Below, one piece after another: positions 1-6,076 of a DNA stretch of 10,378 nucleotides (within the stretch, counting starts at the first letter, position 1; every line of letters starts with the position of its first letter). The stretch covers positions 1 through 10,378 of the forward strand of contig VBAU01000214.1 in NCBI GenBank assembly GCA_005883855.1, in the 5' to 3' direction. The position numbers and the translations under genes are program-made. This stretch comes from Bacteroidota bacterium (GTDB lineage: Bacteria > Bacteroidota > Bacteroidia > Chitinophagales > Chitinophagaceae). The notes under the pieces were generated by a model, which had not been told where the DNA came from, searched no databases, and saw only the letters and a list, made by a program, of their open reading frames with translations.

Positions 1-552
1 GACATTGGCCGACGTTGAGTCCCAATAAACACTCGCTGACGATGGTGATCCTTTTTGCATTCCCACCATATTGACGATCGTTACGTTAGGATCGCTCATC
101 AGTTTTTGCTCGTCAGCCACCCTGCCCAAAACACTGTCCATGCTGTTGACTTTTGCCTCTAAATTTTTGTTGGAGTTTTTTAACTCTGCGTTCTGACTAT
201 AAAAGCGGAAGGCAAAATAGCCTGCCACCAAGAAGAGAATGACGGATGCTGCGGCTATCCAGCGCAGCCCGGATGATCTGCGTGTCGTTGGTTCCATTGT
301 TACAATTTTTGGAGTTTTTGGCGAGGTTTGTTGTATGGCAGACCAAATCTTTTCCTTAACATCTTGTGAAGGGCGGGCCGTACTTGTCCTGGCATGTCGC
401 TCCAGGGCCAGCTCAAAATTATTTCTCGCCTCCACCAATTCCGGGTATTGAGCGCACATTTGCTCAAATTCCACTCTTTCTTCCGATGAAGCGAGGCCAA
501 GCACGTAGCTTTCGACAATTCCACTCGATATGTATTCTTGTATGTTCACCAT
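1..552 (-). CDS. Anti-sigma factor, RskA-like, single-pass membrane protein (3' end outside window)
   Basis: This is probably an inner-membrane anti-sigma factor that sequesters the ECF sigma factor encoded just upstream. The reading frame is open from the ATG at 552 to the window edge (184 residues, no stop). Residues 1-65 form a charged helical cytoplasmic part beginning MVNIQEYISSGIVESYVLG, typical of Bacteroidota anti-sigma N-termini. No HxxxCxxC zinc motif is seen. A single membrane segment lies at about residues 97-116. A polar, coiled-coil-like stretch follows at about 118-152, then the start of an RskA-type C-terminal domain (residues 155-184, ending in SASVYWDSTSANV). The ATG overlaps the TGA of the sigma gene by one base (TGATG), which implies translational coupling. 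The signal that releases the sigma factor is unknown. The family call rests on architecture and context. Confidence 0.85.
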   Translation of the reverse strand, partial: MVNIQEYISSGIVESYVLGLASSEERVEFEQMCAQYPELVEARNNFELALERHARTSTARPSQDVKEKIWSAIQQTSPKTPKIVTMEPTTRRSSGLRWIAAASVILFLVAGYFAFRFYSQNAELKNSNKNLEAKVNSMDSVLGRVADEQKLMSDPNVTIVNMVGMQKGSPSSASVYWDSTSANV

Positions 553-1094
553 CAAATCAGTGTTCTTAATTGAATCAATGCACTTCTTATTCGTGTTTTG
601 ACTGTTCCCAACGGGATATCCAGCAGTCTGGAGATTTCCTCATGGGTAAATCCCTGGAAATACGATAGGTCAATAACCACTCTGTAGTCTTCTTTAAGTT
701 TATTTATCAATTTCTTCAGGCCTACATCGTTTATGTCCGCATTTACCACGGCATTTGTCGCATTAGTATTTACGTTCTCTGCAAGGGGTTGGTTTTTCAG
801 GCTGTCCTGGTAAGGTCGCGATCGTATTTTGTCAATGGCAGCATTTCGGGCAATATTCAGCATCCACGTAAATAACCTCCCTTTTGCCTGGTCATATGAT
901 CCGATTTTCCGCCAAATGTTTATGAAGACATCCTGCAAGATGTCTGTCGCAAGTTCTCTGTCAGGAATAATTTGATTGATAATTCCGAATAATGCCGGGG
1001 AGTAGTTATCGTATAAGTAGCTAAATGCCTGCTCATTTTGCCGACGTAGCAGCACGACTAACTCTTGTTCGCTGTATTTGGTAAAAGGGCTCAA
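552..1094 (-). CDS. RNA polymerase ECF-type sigma-70 factor
   Basis: This is an alternative sigma factor that would direct RNA polymerase to a small regulon under control of the adjacent anti-sigma factor. It has 180 residues, the usual ECF size. Region 2 spans about residues 24-93, with the core-binding/-10 motif DILQDVFINIW (51-61) and RLFTWMLNIARNAAID (73-88). A polar linker (about 94-122) leads to region 4 (about 125-178), with the helix-turn-helix HEEISRLLDIPLGTVKTRIRSAL. No ATG is available in frame before residue 78. The start is therefore a TTG at 1094, which gives a family-like N-terminus (SPFTKYSEQELVVLL); an in-frame stop lies just upstream, near 1150. It lies 57 nt downstream of gcvH, so read-through from gcvH is possible. 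A weak -7-like element (TATATTTC, 1104-1111) could also give it its own promoter. Confidence 0.93.
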   Translation of the reverse strand: MSPFTKYSEQELVVLLRRQNEQAFSYLYDNYSPALFGIINQIIPDRELATDILQDVFINIWRKIGSYDQAKGRLFTWMLNIARNAAIDKIRSRPYQDSLKNQPLAENVNTNATNAVVNADINDVGLKKLINKLKEDYRVVIDLSYFQGFTHEEISRLLDIPLGTVKTRIRSALIQLRTLI

Positions 1095-1151
1095 TGGGTG
1101 AATGAAATATAAAACAGATAGCCATGAACGAAGTGATGGACAGTGATGTTA

Positions 1152-1532
1152 CTACCCGACCATTTGTTCGTAGGCCTTTGCATCCATCAGTGCTTCAATG
1201 TCTGCGGTTTTGCTGATCCTTATTTTCACCATCCATCCTTCACCATAAGGATCGCTATTCACGAGTTCCGGGGCGTTCGCCAAAGCAGGATTCAGCTCCT
1301 CAACGGTGCCGCTAATTGGCAGATAGAGATCTGAAACTGTTTTAACTGCTTCTACGGTTCCAAAAACGGAGCCGGCGTCAAGTTCTTTACCGGTTGTCTC
1401 CACTTCAACATAAACAATGTCTCCGAGTTCTCTCTGTGCGAAATCAGTTATGCCCACAACAGCTTTGTCAGCGCCTTCCAGACGTATCCATTCATGATCT
1501 TTCGTGTAACGCAATTCAGCTGGAAAATTCAT
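1152..1532 (-). CDS. gcvH: Glycine cleavage system H protein
   Basis: This is the lipoyl carrier of the glycine cleavage system. It shuttles the aminomethyl group between the P protein (glycine decarboxylase), T protein and L protein in the cytoplasm. The 126-residue length is normal. The lipoylation motif is clear: TVEAVKTVSDLYLP, with Lys64 as the predicted lipoyl-lysine, followed by the family motif SGTVEELN. The N-terminal RYTKDHEWIR and central VGITDFAQRELGDIVYVE are also diagnostic. The ATG at 1532 matches the family start, and a -7-like promoter element lies about 20 nt upstream. No gcvT, gcvP or lpd is adjacent, so the other subunits must be encoded elsewhere. The next gene on the same strand is the ECF sigma factor. 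Confidence 0.97.
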   Translation of the reverse strand: MNFPAELRYTKDHEWIRLEGADKAVVGITDFAQRELGDIVYVEVETTGKELDAGSVFGTVEAVKTVSDLYLPISGTVEELNPALANAPELVNSDPYGEGWMVKIRISKTADIEALMDAKAYEQMVG

Positions 1533-1551
1533 TTCGACAAAATTTTAGGTA

Positions 1552-1559
1552 CAAATATG
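1552..1559 (-). promoter_or_regulatory. Candidate -7 promoter element of gcvH
   Basis: On the minus strand this reads CATATTTG, seven of eight positions compatible with the Bacteroidota -7 consensus TAnnTTTG. It would place transcription start about 15 nt before the gcvH ATG. No convincing -33 TTTG is seen at the right distance, so the call is weak. Confidence 0.3.
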
Positions 1560-1661
1560 ACTAAAACAAAGGATAAAAGCACCGGTGAAAAAACTTTTTT
1601 CGATTAATACGCCCCATTCCACCGTTCACGCCACGAAAACAGCACTTAGCCGGAAATTCAT

Positions 1662-1691
1662 TTTCGGGGAGTACAGCCCGGGATAGTTTTG
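1662..1691 (+). promoter_or_regulatory. Bacteroidota-type promoter of the beta-barrel gene
   Basis: TAGTTTTG at 1684-1691 matches the -7 consensus TAnnTTTG exactly. A -33-like TTTC (1662-1665, consensus TTTG) lies 18 nt upstream, within the usual spacing. Transcription would begin near 1696, leaving a short leader before the ATG at 1712. The element overlaps a GTG at 1691, which argues against that codon as the translation start. Confidence 0.5.
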
Positions 1692-1711
1692 TGATTCAAA
1701 AATTAAATTTT

Positions 1712-4174
1712 ATGAGAAAGTTCGGATTGTTCTTAATCAGTTTCCTGGCAGCAGCTTCCGGTTTTGGCCAGCAGATTTCAGGAAACGTAAAAGATCAGGA
1801 AAGCAAAGGTTTGCCCGGTTCAACCATTTCTTTATTAAATGCAAAGGACTCGTCAGTTGTAAAGCTGGCGTTGAGCAATAATGAAGGTCGTTTTTCATTT
1901 AACGGAATCAAAGAGGGTCGCTACCTGGTGAGTGTATCTCACATCGGGTTCAAACCAGGTTATTCAACCAGTTTCGAATATTCTGCTTCCAGTCTAACCA
2001 ATGTTCCCACCCTGCAGTTATCCAAGCTCGCCAGCGAGTTGAAGGGCGTAACTGTTAGCAGCAAGAGGCCGATGGTCGAAGTGAAGGCCGACAGAACCGT
2101 GTTAAATGTGGAAGGCACTATCAACGCAACAGGAAGTGACGCACTGGAGCTTTTGAGAAAATCGCCTGGTGTAACCGTTGATAAAGATGACAACCTCAGT
2201 TTGAGCGGAAAAAATGGCGTGCAGGTGTACATCGATGGTAAACCAACGCCTTTGACTGGCACAGACCTTTCTAATTACCTGAAGTCGCTACCGTCGGCGC
2301 AGATTGAGTCGATCGAGTTGATCACTAACCCTTCGGCAAAATATGAAGCTGCCGGCAATGCTGGTATCATTAACATTCGTCTGAAGAAGAATAAGACTTT
2401 GGGCTTCAACGGTTCGGTGAACGCAGGCTGGAATATAGCCACCTATCCAAAATATAATGGAGGTGGCGCTATAAACTATCGCTATAAAAAACTAAACGTG
2501 TTTGGGAATTACAATTACAGCAATAATAAAAATGAGAACAGGATGAACCTGTACCGTACTACCAGCGCTGACAGTTCATTCGACCAAAAGACTGTGATGG
2601 TAAATAAAAATGAGGCGAACAATTTCAAGGCAGGCGTGGATTTTTATGCAAACAGCAAAAACACAATTGGAGTTATGGTGAATGGTAATATTTCAAATAC
2701 TCATTTCAACAGCTCCAGCAAGACAGATATTGCTTATATGCCATCAAAAGAAGTTGACCGGATATTGATAGCAGACAACTCGAGCGAAGGGCATAGAGAC
2801 AATGTGAACTTCAACTTAAACTATCGTTTCGCTGATACAGCGGGACATGAGTTGAATGTTGACGCCGATTATGGATTTTACAATGGTCGAAACAACCAAT
2901 ATCAACCAAATAACATTTACGACGCCAGTGGGACCAACCTGAAGTCTAAGGAAGTTTATCATACACTTACGCCTTATAACATTGATATTTATTCAGTCAA
3001 AGCCGACTATGAACAGCGCTTCAAGAAAGGCAAATTAGGATACGGCGGCAAAATCTCACATGTGAATACAGACAACACCTTCCAACGTTTCCTTGAAGAA
3101 AGTTCAGGGTTGGTAGAAGACAATCATAATAATTTTACTTACAGGGAAAATATCAATGCGGGTTATGTGAACTATAACCGCCAGTTCAAGGGAGTTATGT
3201 TACAAGCTGGTTTACGAGTAGAAAATACACAATCAAAAGGTCATTCTACTGGCTTCCGCTATGATTACAATAGCGGCAGTAATGTTTCTATTGATTCCTC
3301 TTGGGATAAAAGTTATACCGATCCTTTTCCGAGTGCATCGGTCACGTTCAACAAAAATCCAATGAAGCAATGGAGCTTTAGCTATAGCCGCAGGATTGAC
3401 CGGCCTTCGTACCAGAATCTGAATCCTTTTGAATTTAATTTGGACAAGTATACGTTTCAAAGAGGTAATCCAAACTTGCGCCCGCAGTACACAAATAGCT
3501 TTGGCATTACCAATGTGTACAAATATAAATTGACGACCACGCTGAACTACAGTCATGTTGATGATGTATTTACCATGATACCTAAGAGCGAAGGCACAAA
3601 AGCTTTCATTACAAATGAAAACGTGGCAAACCAGGACATAGTCAGTTTGAATGTTAGCATGCCAGTTCAGTATAAGCGCTACAGTTTGTTCTTCAATGTG
3701 AATTCATACTATTCAAAGTTCAAAGGCGACGCCCCCGACTATCATGTTGATGTAGATGTATTCTCTTTTAACTTGTACGCTCAGCAAACGTTTAAAGTAA
3801 CAAAGACGACGACCGCGGAGCTCAGTGGTTTTTATACCGCGCCTTCCATATGGCAGGGAGCTTTTAAAACGAAACAACTAGGTAGTTTGGACGTGGGAGT
3901 GCAACAGGTTATTCTGAAGGGCAAAGCAACGGTGAAAGGATCAGTCACAGATGTGCTTAATACATTCCATTGGTCCGCCACAAACAATACTACCGGGCAA
4001 CTTGTAAAAGCAAATGGCGGATGGGAAAGCAGGCAGTTCAGGATAAACCTGAATTACCGGTTTGGGAACAACAAAATAAAGCAGGCGCGCCAACACAAAA
4101 GCAGCATCGAGGAAGAAAGTCAACGTACGCAGGGTGGTGGTGGACTTGGTGGTGGTCAGCAACAACAAAGATAG
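1712..4174 (+). CDS. Outer-membrane beta-barrel protein, TonB-dependent-receptor-like, with carboxypeptidase-regulatory N-terminus
   Basis: This is an outer-membrane barrel of the Bacteroidota TonB-receptor-like group (OMP_b-brl_3 type); its substrate is unknown. It has 820 residues from the ATG at 1712. A signal peptide covers about 1-20 (MRKFGLFLISFLAAASGFGQ). A carboxypeptidase-regulatory-like domain spans about 22-105 (ISGNVKD, NNEGRFSFNGIKEGRYLVSVSHIGF). A plug-like domain spans about 115-228 (DALELLRKSPGVTVDKD, VQVYIDGKPTPL, IESIELITNPSAKYEAAG, AGIINIRLKK). The rest is a barrel of alternating aromatic strands, ending near NLNYRFGN. A polar Gly/Gln-rich tail of about 30 residues follows. 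No SusD-like partner is adjacent, so this is not a SusC/D pair. An in-frame GTG at 1691 was not used because it overlaps the promoter and precedes the signal peptide by seven residues. Confidence 0.92.
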   Translation: MRKFGLFLISFLAAASGFGQQISGNVKDQESKGLPGSTISLLNAKDSSVVKLALSNNEGRFSFNGIKEGRYLVSVSHIGFKPGYSTSFEYSASSLTNVPTLQLSKLASELKGVTVSSKRPMVEVKADRTVLNVEGTINATGSDALELLRKSPGVTVDKDDNLSLSGKNGVQVYIDGKPTPLTGTDLSNYLKSLPSAQIESIELITNPSAKYEAAGNAGIINIRLKKNKTLGFNGSVNAGWNIATYPKYNGGGAINYRYKKLNVFGNYNYSNNKNENRMNLYRTTSADSSFDQKTVMVNKNEANNFKAGVDFYANSKNTIGVMVNGNISNTHFNSSSKTDIAYMPSKEVDRILIADNSSEGHRDNVNFNLNYRFADTAGHELNVDADYGFYNGRNNQYQPNNIYDASGTNLKSKEVYHTLTPYNIDIYSVKADYEQRFKKGKLGYGGKISHVNTDNTFQRFLEESSGLVEDNHNNFTYRENINAGYVNYNRQFKGVMLQAGLRVENTQSKGHSTGFRYDYNSGSNVSIDSSWDKSYTDPFPSASVTFNKNPMKQWSFSYSRRIDRPSYQNLNPFEFNLDKYTFQRGNPNLRPQYTNSFGITNVYKYKLTTTLNYSHVDDVFTMIPKSEGTKAFITNENVANQDIVSLNVSMPVQYKRYSLFFNVNSYYSKFKGDAPDYHVDVDVFSFNLYAQQTFKVTKTTTAELSGFYTAPSIWQGAFKTKQLGSLDVGVQQVILKGKATVKGSVTDVLNTFHWSATNNTTGQLVKANGGWESRQFRINLNYRFGNNKIKQARQHKSSIEEESQRTQGGGGLGGGQQQQR

Positions 4175-4192
4175 CTGTGGAAAATAAGAGAG

Positions 4193-4222
4193 AAAAAGCA
4201 TCCCACGGGATGCTTTTTTTTT
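4193..4222 (+). terminator. Rho-independent terminator, probably bidirectional
   Basis: The stem pairs 4193-4204 (AAAAAGCATCCC) with 4207-4218 (GGGATGCTTTTT) around a very short loop, and a run of nine T follows (4214-4222). It lies 18 nt after the beta-barrel stop. The A-run on the left side gives five T on the minus strand, so the same hairpin can also stop the converging prolyl isomerase transcript, whose stop codon is at 4251-4249. Confidence 0.88.
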
Positions 4223-4248
4223 ATGTATACCCTGCGTTTGTACTTACT

Positions 4249-5175
4249 TTATTTTTCTCTGTTGACCAATTTTGCTTTGATGATTCGTACATCTTCTATC
4301 GGCCTATCCCGGTCAGCACCTTTGCTGGTTTGTACAGCGGCAATCTTGTCAACAACATCCATTCCGCTGATTACTTCTCCAAACACTGTATAGGTTTGAT
4401 CAAGATGCGGCGTGCCGCCGACAGTTTTGTAAACCTCGCGTTGCTCAGCCGGAATCTTTCTTCCATTAAGACGAAACGTTTCCACCGAGTCCAGTCCTGC
4501 ATCAGTAAAGATTTTTCCCAACACAATATAAAATTGGCTCCCACTACTCGCTTTTTCCGGGTTGTTGTCACGCGCGGCAGCTATTACTCCCCTTTTGTGA
4601 AAGAGGGTAGTTCTGAATTCGCCTGGAATTCGATAACCGGGCCCGCCGCCGCCTAATGGTTGGCCGGGCGTCGCCTGCTTGCTATTCGGATCACCAGCCT
4701 GGATCATGAAATTTTGAATGACCCGGTGAAACAAAACACTGTCATAGTAACCAGTCTTGACCAGTCTTAGGAAATTATCGCGATGCAACGGCGTGGAGTC
4801 AAACAATCTCAAAACAATATCGCCGTAACTTGTTTGGAATAACACGTCGCTGGCCCGATCTTTCTTTGTAAGAAATGACGATGAAAGTCGAAAATTTCTC
4901 TGCACGGGTCCGCTGATGTGAATCTTCTCAGTTAATGATTCATATCCCTGGTACATGACCTTTACTGTGTATGTGCCCTCCGGAATATTTTCAACTGAAT
5001 AGGACCCTTCGTTACTCGCAACGGTTCCGGTTTTGTGACCAGAAAGTTGAACAGATGCCCCGGGTAATGGGAGACCGGTTATTGTATCGGTTATCTTCCC
5101 ACTTAATGAAGTCTTTTGCCCAAAGGATGTGAGTGCCATGATGAAAGTTAATAGTCCGACAATTAATTTCTTCAT
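4249..5175 (-). CDS. Secreted cyclophilin-type peptidyl-prolyl isomerase with N-terminal carboxypeptidase-regulatory-like domain
   Basis: This is predicted to isomerise Xaa-Pro bonds in proteins outside the cytoplasm. It has 308 residues. A signal peptide covers about 1-20 (MKKLIVGLLTFIMALTSFGQ). A carboxypeptidase-regulatory-like beta-sandwich spans about 22-98 (LSGKITDTITGLPLPGASVQL, NEGSYSVENIPEGTYTVKV). The cyclophilin domain spans about 110-305. Catalytic and binding residues match the family: FHRVIQNFMIQAGDP (149-163, with Arg151, Phe156 and Gln159 equivalent to R55, F60 and Q63 of cyclophilin A) and SQFYIVLG (213-220). An insert of about 25 residues (about 225-252) precedes the last strands, as in other bacterial forms, and TYTVFGEVISGMDVVDKI closes the fold. 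The fused N-terminal domain is unusual for a cyclophilin. The gene starts 15 nt after the small upstream gene, so the two are likely co-transcribed. It converges on the beta-barrel gene. Confidence 0.93.
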   Translation of the reverse strand: MKKLIVGLLTFIMALTSFGQKTSLSGKITDTITGLPLPGASVQLSGHKTGTVASNEGSYSVENIPEGTYTVKVMYQGYESLTEKIHISGPVQRNFRLSSSFLTKKDRASDVLFQTSYGDIVLRLFDSTPLHRDNFLRLVKTGYYDSVLFHRVIQNFMIQAGDPNSKQATPGQPLGGGGPGYRIPGEFRTTLFHKRGVIAAARDNNPEKASSGSQFYIVLGKIFTDAGLDSVETFRLNGRKIPAEQREVYKTVGGTPHLDQTYTVFGEVISGMDVVDKIAAVQTSKGADRDRPIEDVRIIKAKLVNREK

Positions 5176-5190
5176 TTCTATTTCGTCTTT

Positions 5191-5541
5191 TTAATCGAGG
5201 AAATTATGATCTTGAAAATAAAGGAGTATGTGATCTTTCAAAAAGTTTTCCTGTTCAGCCAAATTCATTTCCGGCATAGGGTTTAACTGTTTAAAATGCG
5301 GCCAACCGTCGTCGTCTGTTTTTTCCAATTCATAATAACCGCTCTGGGAAAATAATTTGCAGATTGCAACATGCATCAAATCCTGTTTTTGTTCTTTGGT
5401 GAATTTTTCGCGTATTTGACCTACTTCTTGAATGCCTATCAGAAACAGGATGGCCTCCATGTCAGGCTTTTTGCCAAATCGCTCAACAAGTTTTGCTTCC
5501 AGTTCCCACCACCGTTGCTGAAGATCGTCGTGAATGAACAT
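5191..5541 (-). CDS. Conserved small hypothetical protein
   Basis: I do not recognise a named family. From the ATG at 5541 the protein has 116 residues. It is mostly helical, soluble and slightly acidic, with no signal peptide or membrane segment. Notable stretches are LQQRWWELEAKLVERFGKKPDMEAILFLIGIQEVGQ, KEQKQDLMHVAICKLFSQSGYYE, DDDGWPHFKQLNPMP and a C-terminal amphipathic helix. It resembles short uncharacterised cytoplasmic proteins I associate with Chitinophagaceae, but that is an impression. A TTG nine bases upstream (5550) is in frame. It overlaps the predicted -7 element, so the ATG is preferred. It is the first gene of a probable two-gene unit with the prolyl isomerase. Confidence 0.8.
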   Translation of the reverse strand: MFIHDDLQQRWWELEAKLVERFGKKPDMEAILFLIGIQEVGQIREKFTKEQKQDLMHVAICKLFSQSGYYELEKTDDDGWPHFKQLNPMPEMNLAEQENFLKDHILLYFQDHNFLD

Positions 5542-5547
5542 CGGGGG

Positions 5548-5555
5548 CAAAGATA
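5548..5555 (-). promoter_or_regulatory. Bacteroidota -7 promoter element
   Basis: On the minus strand this reads TATCTTTG, an exact match to TAnnTTTG, ending seven bases before the ATG at 5541. It implies a very short or absent 5' leader for the hypothetical protein and prolyl isomerase transcript. A clear -33 element is not visible. Confidence 0.4.
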
Positions 5556-5569
5556 AACGAGCAGGGGAG

Positions 5570-5600
5570 TTGATTATTTATTATTACTTATTGATTATTT
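5570..5600. repeat. Pair of 10-bp direct repeats
   Basis: TTGATTATTT occurs at 5570-5579 and again at 5591-5600, with starts 21 bp apart (about two helical turns). The repeats sit just upstream of the minus-strand -7 element at 5548-5555. The surrounding DNA is very AT-rich, so chance is possible. Confidence 0.4.
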
Positions 5601-5648
5601 CGCTGGCATATCCGGACGTGAAACATTGCGATTTAATAATAATTCTAA

Positions 5649-5981
5649 CTATACTCTTTCGACTACCACTGCCGTTCCATAAGCCAATACCTCATTCACG
5701 CCACTGATCACTTCATTGGCATCATAACGCATACAAATTACAGCATTCGCTCCGCGTTCCTGGGCGCTTTCCAGCATAAATCGAAAAGCTTCCGCTCTTG
5801 TTTTCTCGCAGAGCTCGACATAAATTGAGATGGTGCCCCCGAATAGCGTTTGCAATCCTCCGGCGATGTTTCCCAATATGCTCCTGGAACGAACCGTGAT
5901 GCCACGCACTACTCCGAGATTTCTAATCACGCGGTAACCGCTCAACTCGACATTAGTTGTAACCATTGATGGATCTATCAT
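5649..5981 (-). CDS. YbjQ/UPF0145 family protein (heavy-metal-binding-like domain)
   Basis: This is a small cytoplasmic protein of the YbjQ (UPF0145, PF01906) family, which forms oligomeric rings. The family name mentions heavy-metal binding, but the biochemical role is not settled. The 110 residues from the ATG at 5981 match the usual length of about 105-110. Diagnostic stretches are GVVRGITVRSRSILGNIAGGLQTLFGG, YVELCEKTRAEAF and ANAVICMRYD. The open frame extends upstream to a GTG at 6014, adding 11 residues. That extension lacks family character, and the ATG at 5981 follows an A-rich stretch typical of Bacteroidota translation starts, so the shorter form is chosen. It is divergent from serS across a 95-nt gap and has no evident operon partner. 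Confidence 0.9.
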   Translation of the reverse strand: MIDPSMVTTNVELSGYRVIRNLGVVRGITVRSRSILGNIAGGLQTLFGGTISIYVELCEKTRAEAFRFMLESAQERGANAVICMRYDANEVISGVNEVLAYGTAVVVERV

Positions 5982-6052
5982 ATTTTTTTGTTTTGATGAA
6001 TTTAGGAAATCCACGCACTAAATACGCAGGTTTATGTCTGGCCTCTGCACTT

Positions 6053-6060
6053 TATCTTTG
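6053..6060 (+). promoter_or_regulatory. Bacteroidota -7 promoter element of serS
   Basis: TATCTTTG is an exact match to TAnnTTTG, 16 nt before the serS ATG. A weak -33-like TTTA lies near 6031. The following leader is A-rich (eight A just before ATG). The promoter looks intact even though the gene is broken. Confidence 0.45.
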
Positions 6061-6076
6061 CGGCAAATAAAAAAAA

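Noticed and set aside
300..524. A 74-codon minus-strand open frame at the left edge
   Set aside because: It is a shadow in a different frame of the anti-sigma gene, whose own frame is open over the whole interval and shows the expected membrane segment.
1691..1711. GTG start for the beta-barrel protein
   Set aside because: It overlaps an exact -7 promoter element and adds seven residues before an already complete signal peptide.
3970..4656. A 228-codon plus-strand open frame spanning the end of the beta-barrel gene and the prolyl isomerase gene
   Set aside because: It runs in another frame of the barrel gene, through the terminator hairpin, and antisense to the isomerase; its composition is not protein-like and it has no family signature.
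5982..6014. GTG-started extension of the YbjQ protein
   Set aside because: The extra 11 residues have no family match and the ATG at 5981 gives the usual length.
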